From Acanthosoma haemorrhoidale (lineage: Eukaryota; Arthropoda; Insecta; Hemiptera; Acanthosomatidae): 64,000 bases of DNA. This document shows, in pieces, positions 50,401-62,400 of the stretch (the first letter of the stretch is position 1; every line of letters begins with the position of its first letter). The position numbers and the translations under genes were made by a program. The stretch spans positions 114,769,768 through 114,833,767 of the forward strand of contig OV884014.1 of NCBI GenBank assembly GCA_930367205.1. Direction: 5' to 3'. Below the pieces are notes generated by a model. The model ran no database searches, was not told the DNA's origin, and was given only the letters and a program-made list of their open reading frames with translations.

Positions 50401-53400
50401 CATCTTCAGGAATTCACAAATGAAAAAATTCCAATTATAAAACCAGTTTGTCTAGTAATTAGAAGCTTCAAACATTAAATTGTTCAATAATTTAACTATT
50501 TAATTGGTGACTTTTATTTAAGAATTGTCAAGGGAACAATTTATTCTGAAGAGTCCTCATATTAAGAGGGGTTAAGTTTAAGTCCACCTTTTATGACCAC
50601 TATTTGACCCTCTGTTTTGTTTAACTCTTCATCATTGCTACGGAATAGGTTACCCCAGTGCTGATTCTTTTTTATTTATCTCCCTATTTTCCTCTAAATA
50701 AAGGGTGTCCCAGAAATAATGCAAGATTTGATTTAAATAGAAAACTCAGTTTTTAGTATTTTTTTATTGAATTATAAAGTAAATAGGATAGGGTTATTTA
50801 TGGAATAACACATCGGGCAAATGGCTTCCAGGACTTTGCTGGCACATACGCACTCTTTTGTCGAAATTGCCATGACCATTTGGCATAAATGTGGTTGAAT
50901 TTCATTGATGCAGCGTTGAATTTCCTCTTTTAATGCATGGGTGGATGTTAGCTTGTTGACATACACCTTTGACTTCAAATAACCCCATAAAAAGAAATCT
51001 AAAGGTGTTTACGATTACAACTATTACACGATCTAGGGGGCCAGTTCTGATCACCGAAACGAGAGAGTACACGACCTGGAAATGTCTCATGCAGTATTTG
51101 AATTGTTTCATGGGCTGTATGGCATGTGGCACCATCTTGTTGAAACCACATATTGGCCACATCAATATCATCCAATTTCAGTACAAAGAACTGTGTTTAC
51201 GATGCCGAATTGATGTTCCTGGATTTTCAACAACACTCTCACGCACTGCTTTGATATTGACCTTTGAACGGCTTGTTTTTGGACGACCAGTATGTTTAGT
51301 GTCTCCAACTGATCCAGTCTCCCTAAATTTTTGCAATTAATCTCTTCACAGTTGATGAAGTCAAAACACTCAATTTTCCAACTTCAGCCGCCAAACTTTC
51401 ATTATTTTTGAGATAATATTCAACAATAAAGACACGTTGTTCTATCGTGTAACGTTCCATTTTTATTAACCCTAAGCTGTCAGTTGTCAAATTGTTTTTT
51501 TTTAGGGTTGTCAGCACTTTACTGCACAAATGGTGGCAAATTCAAATCTTGCGTTAATTCTGGGACACCCTTTACAACTAGTTGCACAGTTTAAAAAGCG
51601 GTGATTCGGGTATATATCTTTGCTCATCCCTCAATGTTGAAACCTTGCACATTTACCATGAATGTTGGTGATGCATATGATGCTATATCCTGCAGTTAAT
51701 GAAAAAGGGCTCGAATATTAATATAAGAAATTAAATAGACAGTACATAATGAAAAGTTAGCTAAGTGTGAAGTATCACTATGTTTCGGGAAGAACATTCT
51801 CCTCTTCAGATCATCAGACCATCTCTCAGCTGTACAAACTTAGAAATTTTCAATCGATTCAACACTTTGACGGGCACTGGTGGTGGTACCTACCAAGGAA
51901 TACCAAGCACTATCGCACACGCCCTAGCCCACAAGTCCTGACCCCCTACCCTAGGAGACTTACCCTTTGGAAAGCTCAGAAACAAGAGACTACTAGAAGG
52001 CACTTAGGAGATTGGAGCTCAAGAGACTCCTTTTGGTACTCATCATGACTACTTCAGCCGAGCAGAGGGAGAGAGAAAAAATGGGTTGCCGAATCACCTC
52101 ATTTTACCAAGAGAGTTATTTTTACAAACCTCAATGACCAGTATCAAGATTCACCAGAAATTTATCTATGGGATTTACACTGTCGTCAGCCTTCGGTTCC
52201 ATCATTTGCACCACTACCCACCATTCATTATGTATTATTTTATTTTAGAAATCAATCAAAACCAATAGGCTAAATTTCACTTACACACTAACCAACATTA
52301 TACCCTCCGATTTTGGCTACTAATCCTCCTTTTTTTCCAGAAGTATGTTTAAGTTAATATATACACAGTCAAACGTGGATAAGTGGAATACACATTGCAA
52401 AGAAAACTTTAAGGTGTAGACACGGTTTGTTTTGACTAATCCTTAAAATGTAAACATTGAACATATTGTTATTCTTTGTCTTCCTCTCTCTATTCTTTCC
52501 CCTGTCAGTAAGTAAATTGCATCCGGTCTCCATGTACAGATAGTTTAAATCTTTTTCTTTTAGTGAAAAACTAAAATTTGTGCGTGAATTTTAAAGTGGA
52601 AGGTCAAAGGACGAAATCTCAAATCAGTTTGGTGTGCCCGAATCAACATTGTGCTGTATATTAAACGAAAAAAAAAAAAAATTAAACACAAGTGTTCAGA
52701 AGAGCATGGAAGGATAAAAAAAAGTCTCATAATTACTACTAAATAACTACATTTTTTATTTTTTTTGGAAAAACGTTTTTAGTGGTACATGAAAGCTTAA
52801 TGACCTGCATAAGTGAAATACCTCTTTAAGTGGAATTGAAATCCTGACACCTAGAGATTCCATTTATCAAGTCACGACTGTATATCATTTATTATTTATC
52901 CACATTATCATTGAGCATTCCTTTATTTACCACATATTGATATACAGTCCACTAGCCAGCACAGCACTTACCACTTACCAGCACAGCACCCACAATACAT
53001 TATTGGTAATAATACCTCCCATATACAAATTATCATCATAATTAAACACATACAATTAGTATTTCAAAATCATATTATTTTATGTACATTTCTTGTATTA
53101 TTTAAAGCTATTGAATAATTTAAACTCAATAAAACGGCTTATTATTAATGCAAAAAGTCTCACCTAAATCCTGATATAGCTTTTTGGTAGATAGCTGGGT
53201 CATTGGTCTTATCGAAAAGATATGACAATGCTGAAATAGTCGGACTCCAAATAAGAGAGAATAAATCATGATCTAATAAGCCGTTCGGGGCATGGACATA
53301 GCAGCTTTCTGGACCAGCTCCTCGCCTCAGGAGGACCTTCCATTCGTAGTTTTCTTTAACGAGGCCGGTTTGCTCAGCTGGCATTACAATTTCTTCCGTT

Positions 53401-56400
53401 CTGTAACAATATTTTGTATATAATATTTAAACTAACATATTTATAGTGCATATCCTCTGTTATATTATTAACTTCAATGGCATTGATATATTTTAATATA
53501 ATAATATGAAGGTACTTGATGGACACAGTGAATTCCATTACTCATAGATCCATAAATAAAACAATTAATTTATATGTATCTACCCTTCTCATCGTGTAGC
53601 ACCTGAAGACGATGGTTTGAACTATCGAAAATGTTTGTGTTTTATAAATAATAAACACTGTGGGCAGGCACAAATCTATTCATTTAATAATTAAGTGGTT
53701 TGGGTGCATGCAAATATTCTAGGCGTTAGACAAAAAAAAATTTATATTTTGAACTTACTTAATTGCATTATAAATGTCATCGAGCATTTCTTCTTCAAAG
53801 TCTAGTCCTCCATTCACATTTTTTAGATTGCGCTTAAAACCGTTTGCCGACATCGGATTATTTTGTTTTTTGACGTTGTGGTTATGTTGGTCAACGTTGA
53901 GCATAATGACAGCGTATGCAAGAGTGAATGCCGCGTCTGCATTAGCAAAAGGTTCACCATTGCATTTCTGTGAAAATAAATTTAAAATGTTTCACATATC
54001 AGATGTAATACTTATTATTTCTTTCAGCGATCTTTAGTTCTTCTACTAGCTTTTCAAATTCAAAACATATCCTTTAGATTAAGGAAGGATAAAAAAAAAA
54101 AGGAAGATATTTTCAAAAACTGTTTTTACTGTATAAAGGAAAGAAAATATGCATTATAACTAACTCCAATAAAAAGGAAAACATACGTGCCAATGTTCAG
54201 CGAAATGCTCCATCACCAAAGAAATAAGTGGTGATTCTCCAGGAAGCCTAAATGTTTCCAAGTATAGCCTCAATGCTTCATCAATTCTCAGATCAGTGAA
54301 ATCAAATGATCTGTTTGGAAATTAATTCAAATTAAATATTAGCTTTTCAATTCTTTAAATTTACAAATGAACAAATTGTACCGGAAAAATAAAATAAAAC
54401 TTCTGCTTACTTCACAAACTGATCGAGGATTGCTATGTTAGCTCTGTTGCTAATAAATTCCCCGATCATTTTCTTATCCAGGTGCGGATTTTCTCTCAGA
54501 AAGGTAACAACTTCAATTGGGTCTATCGGTGTTGATAATAGATTATGTTCCTGTAAGAACTGAATTCCTTTTTTCGGTTTGGAATTGAAATGTTCAGTTC
54601 CTGTCGAAAGAAGCTGAAGAGAGAATCTTTATTAATTAAATAGAAACTGATATAGAACTCAATTTAAATTAAATATACTCATCAAAACAGTTTAGGAGAC
54701 AAATACGCTAATGTCTGAAACATATTTAATTTTAGTTCTTCTTCTGTTCAACAACAATTAAAAAGACATAATTTAGAACATGAAATCCAGCTAGGTATGA
54801 ACGATTGGCATGCTCAAGCTGGTTTAACTGGTATTCCACGACTTATTAATTGTTTGTAGTTGAGATAAGAAGAGACAACATTTAAAAAAAAAAACCAATT
54901 ATTACAAATATCATTGCTTAAAATTTACTAAAATCATTATATAGACCAATATTACAAGAGATCCAGTGAAAAAGCAACGATTTAAGTGGGGGTGATCCCC
55001 GGTGAGCATTACAAATTATAAACTTATTCATCTTCAACTTATTCAAAACTGCTGTTGAAGTGTAGTAGGCAATATAGACTACTACACTAAATTTACAGAC
55101 ATACACGAAGTATTGCAAATAATAATTATAGGCACATATATTAAACATTCAAAATTTTTAATTTTTCCAAAAATTCTCCCCACTCAGCATAACCTCTAAT
55201 AAACAAACTTAGACTAGAAAAAAAAGAACATAACATATATTATTGTAAATATAATATCTTGCCTTTTACCGTATATTGTTATTGTTAAAAGATTTTCAAT
55301 TTTTGTTTGTTTTTTTTCTAAATTAGAAGTGTTAAAGAAGAAAACGTATGATGTATTCATTCAATCTGGTCTTGAATTGAAATGAATTTGCAATAAATAT
55401 AGAAAACGTGTAGATTAGTCCAATACATTAGTACAAAGAACCTTAAAATAATCAGTTCTAATATTAAAATATTAATGTCGATTGGTTCGTATTTTAACTC
55501 CAGGCTTTCAAGCATCACCGTTTTAAAGTTTTGTTTCCCCTTTTAATGTGAAATAGTATAAAAATATTTTAAATATTACTACATTGATATTGGATCGTGA
55601 AACAATGAAAAGATTTGGCGCTAAAATATTTAGTAGGCAGTGGACTGCCAACTTGCACTTTGAACAGTCAGCTGTTGCCATTATCTCAGGCAGTGCCAAA
55701 GTATGTGATTCTATCTTAGCTTCTTCCTTGAATCGGTTAAATATTGTACATATAACTTGTTCAGTGTTAGATACAGTGTCTGTGCCGTATTTAATCTATA
55801 ACGACGGTTAAAGTGTGAACTACAGTCGGTTACTGGGTCGAGTGCTGAATTTCTTCAAAACAAGGTGAGTACACTGTCTAAATATTGTGCATCATCCTGA
55901 CGGCCTAGGGATAGGTTGTCGGTCTAGAGTTCACTGATTGATCAAGGTTTGGCCTACAACTATATTACGTTATATATACGAGAAGAATGAGTATGGAGTC
56001 AGAGTGGTATCGCCTGGTCCAAATCCAAAATGTATAGGAAACACTGGGGAGAATTGTTTTAAGGAGGGATTCCGTATAAGACACGACACCTGGTACAAAG
56101 CATTCAGGATAAACAAAACATACTGTGCAGTAAGCCATTGACAGCTTGAAGTTAATATGTCAGACACTCTCGGCTAAAAGTACATTTTAACTTTTAGAAT
56201 TAGACCATAACACCTATTAATATTTCCTATAAAATATGTTTACTCAGAATATTTAAAAAAAAAAATGGAATTTTTTCTTTAAAAATAATTAAAATATGTT
56301 GAAAATAACATTATGTATTACTTAAAAATAAAAGGTTGTTGTTGTTGTTTTTCAAACACTTATGGTTTATTACTACGGTTACCTTAGAATCTTTAGATGT

Positions 56401-59400
56401 GTATAGTTAATTAAAAAGCAAAGAAATCAGTCACCTTTTTTTTCCTTTTCACAGCCATTAAATGTTCATGACTTGGTATATTTTCAGATAGTTTCTGACG
56501 TGTCCCAGTACGATGAATGTAATTATTTGCGAAATCGTGGAGAGTGAGTTGAGAATTGTCTCCTTCTACTAACAAAAAATAACATAAAACTCAGGAAAAC
56601 ATCTCAATTAAAAGTAGTGTTTGGTTTTTTTCATTAATCCTTTAATGAACAAACCTTTTGAAGGATTCTGTCTTTCATTTAATATTCGACTGTTGCAATG
56701 ACTCTCGATAGAATCGATGACAGTCAGTAAAGCATCCAAAGAGAGTAAATGAGTGTTGTAAACACCAGTTACCGGAAAAGCATTCTAAAAAAAGATGGAC
56801 AAACTAAATTATAATCATTGCTGATAAAATGTAGAAGCAATACTTTTTTAAAATCATAATACCTTAGACAACAGATTAGTTAGTTCTTCATACAAATTTG
56901 GGCAATAAAGGGCGCAATCGTAGTTAAGGTACAGTTCTGTCACCAAGCCAGGTATTCTCCAAAGATGTACAACAGACTCTGAAATAATATCCATTATTAT
57001 ACAATTTTTCACACAAATATAAAAAAAAAATTCTTTCAATAAAACATAATACAGAACTAGTATAAATTCAAATGAAAAAGTTTCCGAGTCATTTACCTAA
57101 AGCAATTTCCCTATGTTCATATGAAATTTTCATCGAGTCTGAAACAATTATGTCAGTCAGCCTGGACAAATAACGTTCAAGTTGAAATTTTAACTGCGTT
57201 CTAAGTGACTCGAACAGAAGGAATGACACTTGAAGTACAGATGCGAAGATAGAACGTTTTTCAGTGTTTAAAAGCTGAAAGAAAATAACATGAAGAAAAA
57301 CTAATTACATACATAAATAGTTAAAAGAAAATAACACTTATACAGTTGTATACCAAACATTTTTCACTATTTTAAAAGGTCTATTAAATAATAATTAGTC
57401 TATTAAATTTTAATAATTTTGAATCGAGCTTTTAATACTGATGAATTATTTCGATTGGTACTTACATCTAAAAGACTTCTGCAAACATCGTTTTTGACTG
57501 TTGACATGAGGGAAGAGAATTTCCCTACGCTATCAGCGCCTATTTCCAAGGCGACAGTAATTAAAGTAAGCCCAATATGAATCATACTATCTGAGTTCTG
57601 TTTGTCTTGTGGATTGCAGAGTGAGGCCAGAAACCTCAAAAGTTCATGAACGCACAGCAATCCATAAGGACCAGAAGGGCTCGACACTGTAATAAGTACA
57701 ATGGATACATGAAATAAAATTAGTTATTTAGCAAAGAAAGATGATTGTTACAGGTCTCGGGTCTGTCACTTACTTAGGTTAATAATTATTAAAATATCTT
57801 GATTACATAGCATAACTAGTCATTAGTAATGAAATGCTCGATGAGATTATTAATCAAATCTCAATAAGGAAAATGATTAAACATATCTTTAAGCAAAACT
57901 ACATCATTTTATATCACTTTATGCGCTATATATATAACACTAAAAAAACAACAAAAAAAAAAAACAGTTCTTGTCTCATTAATAATTGCAATTTATTCTA
58001 GTCATCACTGCAAATATGCTAATAAACAAATAATGATAGAATTGTATGAATAGAATAAATAATTATAACTGCCAAATTACAAGAAGTAAGTTAGACAAGT
58101 TTTAATGAAAAAAAAAAAATGAAGGATTGTGAATAATTAGAAACAAAATTGAGTGATCCATGACTCTCAAAGTCAGCCACAATACGTTTTTATTCATTTT
58201 CCAGCTCTGATTGCTATTTCTAAAGTTCTTTTGTTTTCAAAAGTTTTGTTTTTAGCGTTCTTATCTATTCCAAAAAAGATGATTACTTTTAATCATGATA
58301 GTTACTTGATTGTAATAGAAAAACACATATTTTTCGATAATTTTGATGGATAGGATATCAAAATTAAAATCTCAACATCCTGGTGAATGCTGGTGTATCG
58401 TATTTTTGGACTTTAGTGGATAGCTAAAATAGTCTACCCCCAAACACTACTATTGCCTATTGCCATGACATAATTTTTTCCAATATTCAATGTAACATTA
58501 TCAACAACTACAATGAACTACTTTATGCATTTAAATATTACTTATTTTTTATGAAGCCAATTATTACTAAAATATACTGTTGTGATATTAGAGATTGTGG
58601 AGTCCTTGTATAATATTTAATCCAACTTATCAAGAAGGCAAAATAAAAACAAGTGAGAGTGTATGAAAAAAACAAAAGAATATAGTTGTTGCATCATAAA
58701 GAACACACACAGGAATTACTCTCTAGTTTTAGCCAGTTATAATTAGTTGTTGTTGTGAAAAGGAAAACACACAGAGCATTATATTCACTCTAGTTTTTGG
58801 AATCAGCCTGATATATGTATCTGAATTCAGTGATGAAATAAAAAGCCTGTAATACATATTATTAGCTTGAGATTGTGAGTAAGAAAAACTTTGTTGATTA
58901 GTGGTTATTGACTTGAAGTGGAACGGAAGAGAAATAGCACGAAGAGAAGAAGTATAAATTTGATTAAAAAGAAGACCATTGAAGAAGAAAAGGAATCAAA
59001 TTAATAGACAAGTATTTATAAAATTAATATAAGTTTATTTTTTTATGTTTGTAAAATTAAATTCATCTTTTTGCCAGAATTATTTTTGTTAATAGAACCT
59101 AATAATAAATAGTAAATAAAATACATTTAGTGTAAAAGAATAAAAAATAAAATTATCATATAATATTCAAAGAACGTAATAATACATACCATCAGATTCA
59201 GTGTTAGTAAACCTAACTCCTTGTTGATTCGTCCAATCTTGCCCTTCGGAACTTTCTTCTGGACTAAGAGGAAATGTGGTAGGAGGAACTTCTTCTTGCT
59301 TAACGTCGGAAGGAACAAAGGTTGTTTCGTTAGGATTCAGGTCTAATTCATCAGGCCTTTTATCCTCTGAGGTAGTACCAATAGTCGCCTAAAATAAAAT

Positions 59401-62400
59401 ATCAGACATTTACCATCAGCAGAAGCTATCTTTAAAACTCAAATAAAATATCAGACATTTACCATCAGCAGATGCTATCTTTAAAACTCAAATAAAATAT
59501 CAGACATTTACCATCAGCAGATGCTATCTTTAAAACTCAAACATGTACATAAATGAGATGTAAATGCTACACCTTCAGATTCATCACCTACTCCATTCAA
59601 CAATAAATTAATCAAGAAAAATTGTCTTACTAATTGATCAGTTGATTCACTGTTTTGAGAACTAGAATCTTCAATACTAATAATGACTCCATCGTCCACG
59701 ATAACAACAGGCGAGACAAGGTTTTGTTTTTCTTCGGCATTAGTTGGAGTAGTTGTAACACCTGTAGAAATTTTGAAATACATATATAAAAACCAATACA
59801 AAAGACAAGTGAAGGATTTTCAGTAATTTTTTTTGAAGCGGCACTTCAATCCATTGGTAATGAAGGGATTCACACTGGCGCTCTTTTCACAGATTTTTTT
59901 TAATCGTGAAGGCATGACGCATGACTTTTTTTATATTTGAGAACCCCCCCCCCCCTCACTTTCCTCAAATTCTTCAATTCCATAAATTAACATGATAGCA
60001 CTGATGGGAACGTTTTGTCCTCAACAGTAATTAATCCACTTAATCAAGCATTCTGGGAAACTCACCCTGATATGACCTTTTTCTTCCTGTTCCCGAGACT
60101 CTTCCGTCGATACAATATTTACTTTTTTAAATCATCAATGAAATGTTTCACATTCAATGTTGAAATGTTTTGTAACAGCTTTTTTCAAAACTCTACTCCC
60201 CACAGCTTCAATAACGAGCATTTTTTCATGAATTAAGAGACTTGACTCTTTCTAGAGCCCATTTCAATTACACAGCTTCAAAAAACACAGGTTGAATTTA
60301 ACACAGTATCCATACCGCTTTCAAGCAATAGGTGGTGTAATCAGGGGATCGAAACAAATGACAGGGTGCATTTAAAATTTTTTACGTAGAAATGGATAGC
60401 TAATTCATAATATCCTCCCAGTTGTGAATAATTAGTGATATTTGAAGGAAATAAGATATTAGTACTTAGAATTAATTTAAAGTATGGTACAAGCAATTCC
60501 AAATCTAACGCTTGTCTTTTTAGATATTTTCGCCTTAAATAAATATAAAAACAATGAATACATAATAAATGATTCTGAACAATCATGATATGAAGTAATT
60601 AGTATGTAAGACACCCCTCATACCTGATGAGGGAGCTGTGAGGTAAACAAAGGCAATACGAAACACACAAAATGGGAACTTAATAACATTTATTAGTTGC
60701 AAAAGAAAACAACAATACTACATTGACACGTTGCCGCACACTTTTAATTTGACGATTGTGCTCAGAAACACATTTTTTTTTTTCAATTGTTTATGACTGC
60801 CAGATGAAATCCAGTGTAAGTTGTATGTTTGGAAGTGAAAATTATCACGTTTGGCCACAGTTTTTCCAAAAAAAACTGTTGACTGCTATAACTGTCATTT
60901 GCTCATCATGTCATTTTTTCTCTTCCCGGAGCAAATGACGGCTATGACCATCGTGACGACTATACGGCATTTGCTTTACTAATTCAAAATGATTCCTATG
61001 AATAAAAGAGAGTAAATAGGTGTAAACTTGACACACGAAAATCAGTTTGAAACAAAATTATCATTTGTCATTTATTTTGCTTATAAAATAGTAAAAATGA
61101 AATAAAAATTAATTCAGGAAACAAATTACATACATACAAGAAAGCATTATAAATGATAGGATTCGAAGCATTCTGGGCACAATGGTGGTTTAAGCGGACA
61201 AGTTTTACATCTATATGACGTTTCTTTTCTAATTTGGTTGGTCGAACATTGTCTGCAACGTAAAAAGTAAGTTTTACACTGAAAATCAACAGGTGGAGGT
61301 ATCTTTTCCAAGAAATGTTGTTGTGTACAATTTGTGGATGTCAGTGGTAATGAATTTATTGGTTTCGGCTATAGCCGTCGTGTGCCTACATATCGCCTAA
61401 GATCGGACGGCTATAGCCGTCATTTGCGGCAACGTGTTAAACAATAAATGACTCTCAATAAGTTGCTCCTTTCATTCTTAATCAATTTGCAATGAAAAAA
61501 AAAAATCGGTTACCGCCAATGACATTAGTTTCGAGTGGTGCATCTGAAGGGCTTTTAAGTAGTGTCTCTTCACTAGATAAAGGAGTTTCTGGATCACAGT
61601 TCATTGTTTCTGGATCAGCGGCAACAAGCAAGGGCTGATTTTCACATTCTTTAGGGCACGTTGTGACGTCTGAAACTTGAATAATTCATAACACAGTGTA
61701 TTAAAAAAACATAATATCATAATAGATCTGCTAATAGCAATATTGATAACTGATAATAGTTCGAATGACATCAACCAAAACGAATGACATTATAAATGAA
61801 AATTATAATCAACAAAATAATACTATTTTCTATATTTACCAGGGCTCGGAGGTTTTTCTTGGCTTTTCCTAGACACTCTTCTAGATGAGGGTCTACTGGT
61901 CTTTTTTTTCCCTTTTCCTGCATCCAACGGTGCACTGGCATTCATTTTGAGCTTTTGCTGTAAAACGATTAGAACAATTAAAAGAACTTACAATACATTG
62001 AAAACGGTAATGTAAAACATTTAAAAATTAACCTTTAAAGATAGGATTATAATGCATTTTCAAAAAATTCATCAATTTAACAGGGCATATTAAAATTTTA
62101 ACATAATACTATATTTAGAAGTCAGACTGTGTTGAATGAAAGCGAGTGGTCGTTAAAATGTTTCATTATATATCAACATTGCCAATACATTATTTGACAA
62201 CTATTGTAAACGTTCGTACCTAAGTATTTATATATCTTCATTGAAACGTTAACATGAAATCCAATCAATACATAGTATTTTGAGTAGTGCTAAAAACTTT
62301 GTGTTAATTTTTTGTGGCCTTGTTGTTACTCATTAGCCAAAATCAAACTGCTTGTTGGTTTGGAGGAGGTCATGAGGCCACCTCCGGCCTTTGGCGTCGC

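Noticed and set aside
55584..56141. Two short plus-strand open frames (75 and 67 codons) in a GBF1 intron.
   Set aside because: No recognisable motif and no splice support; length is compatible with chance in this composition.
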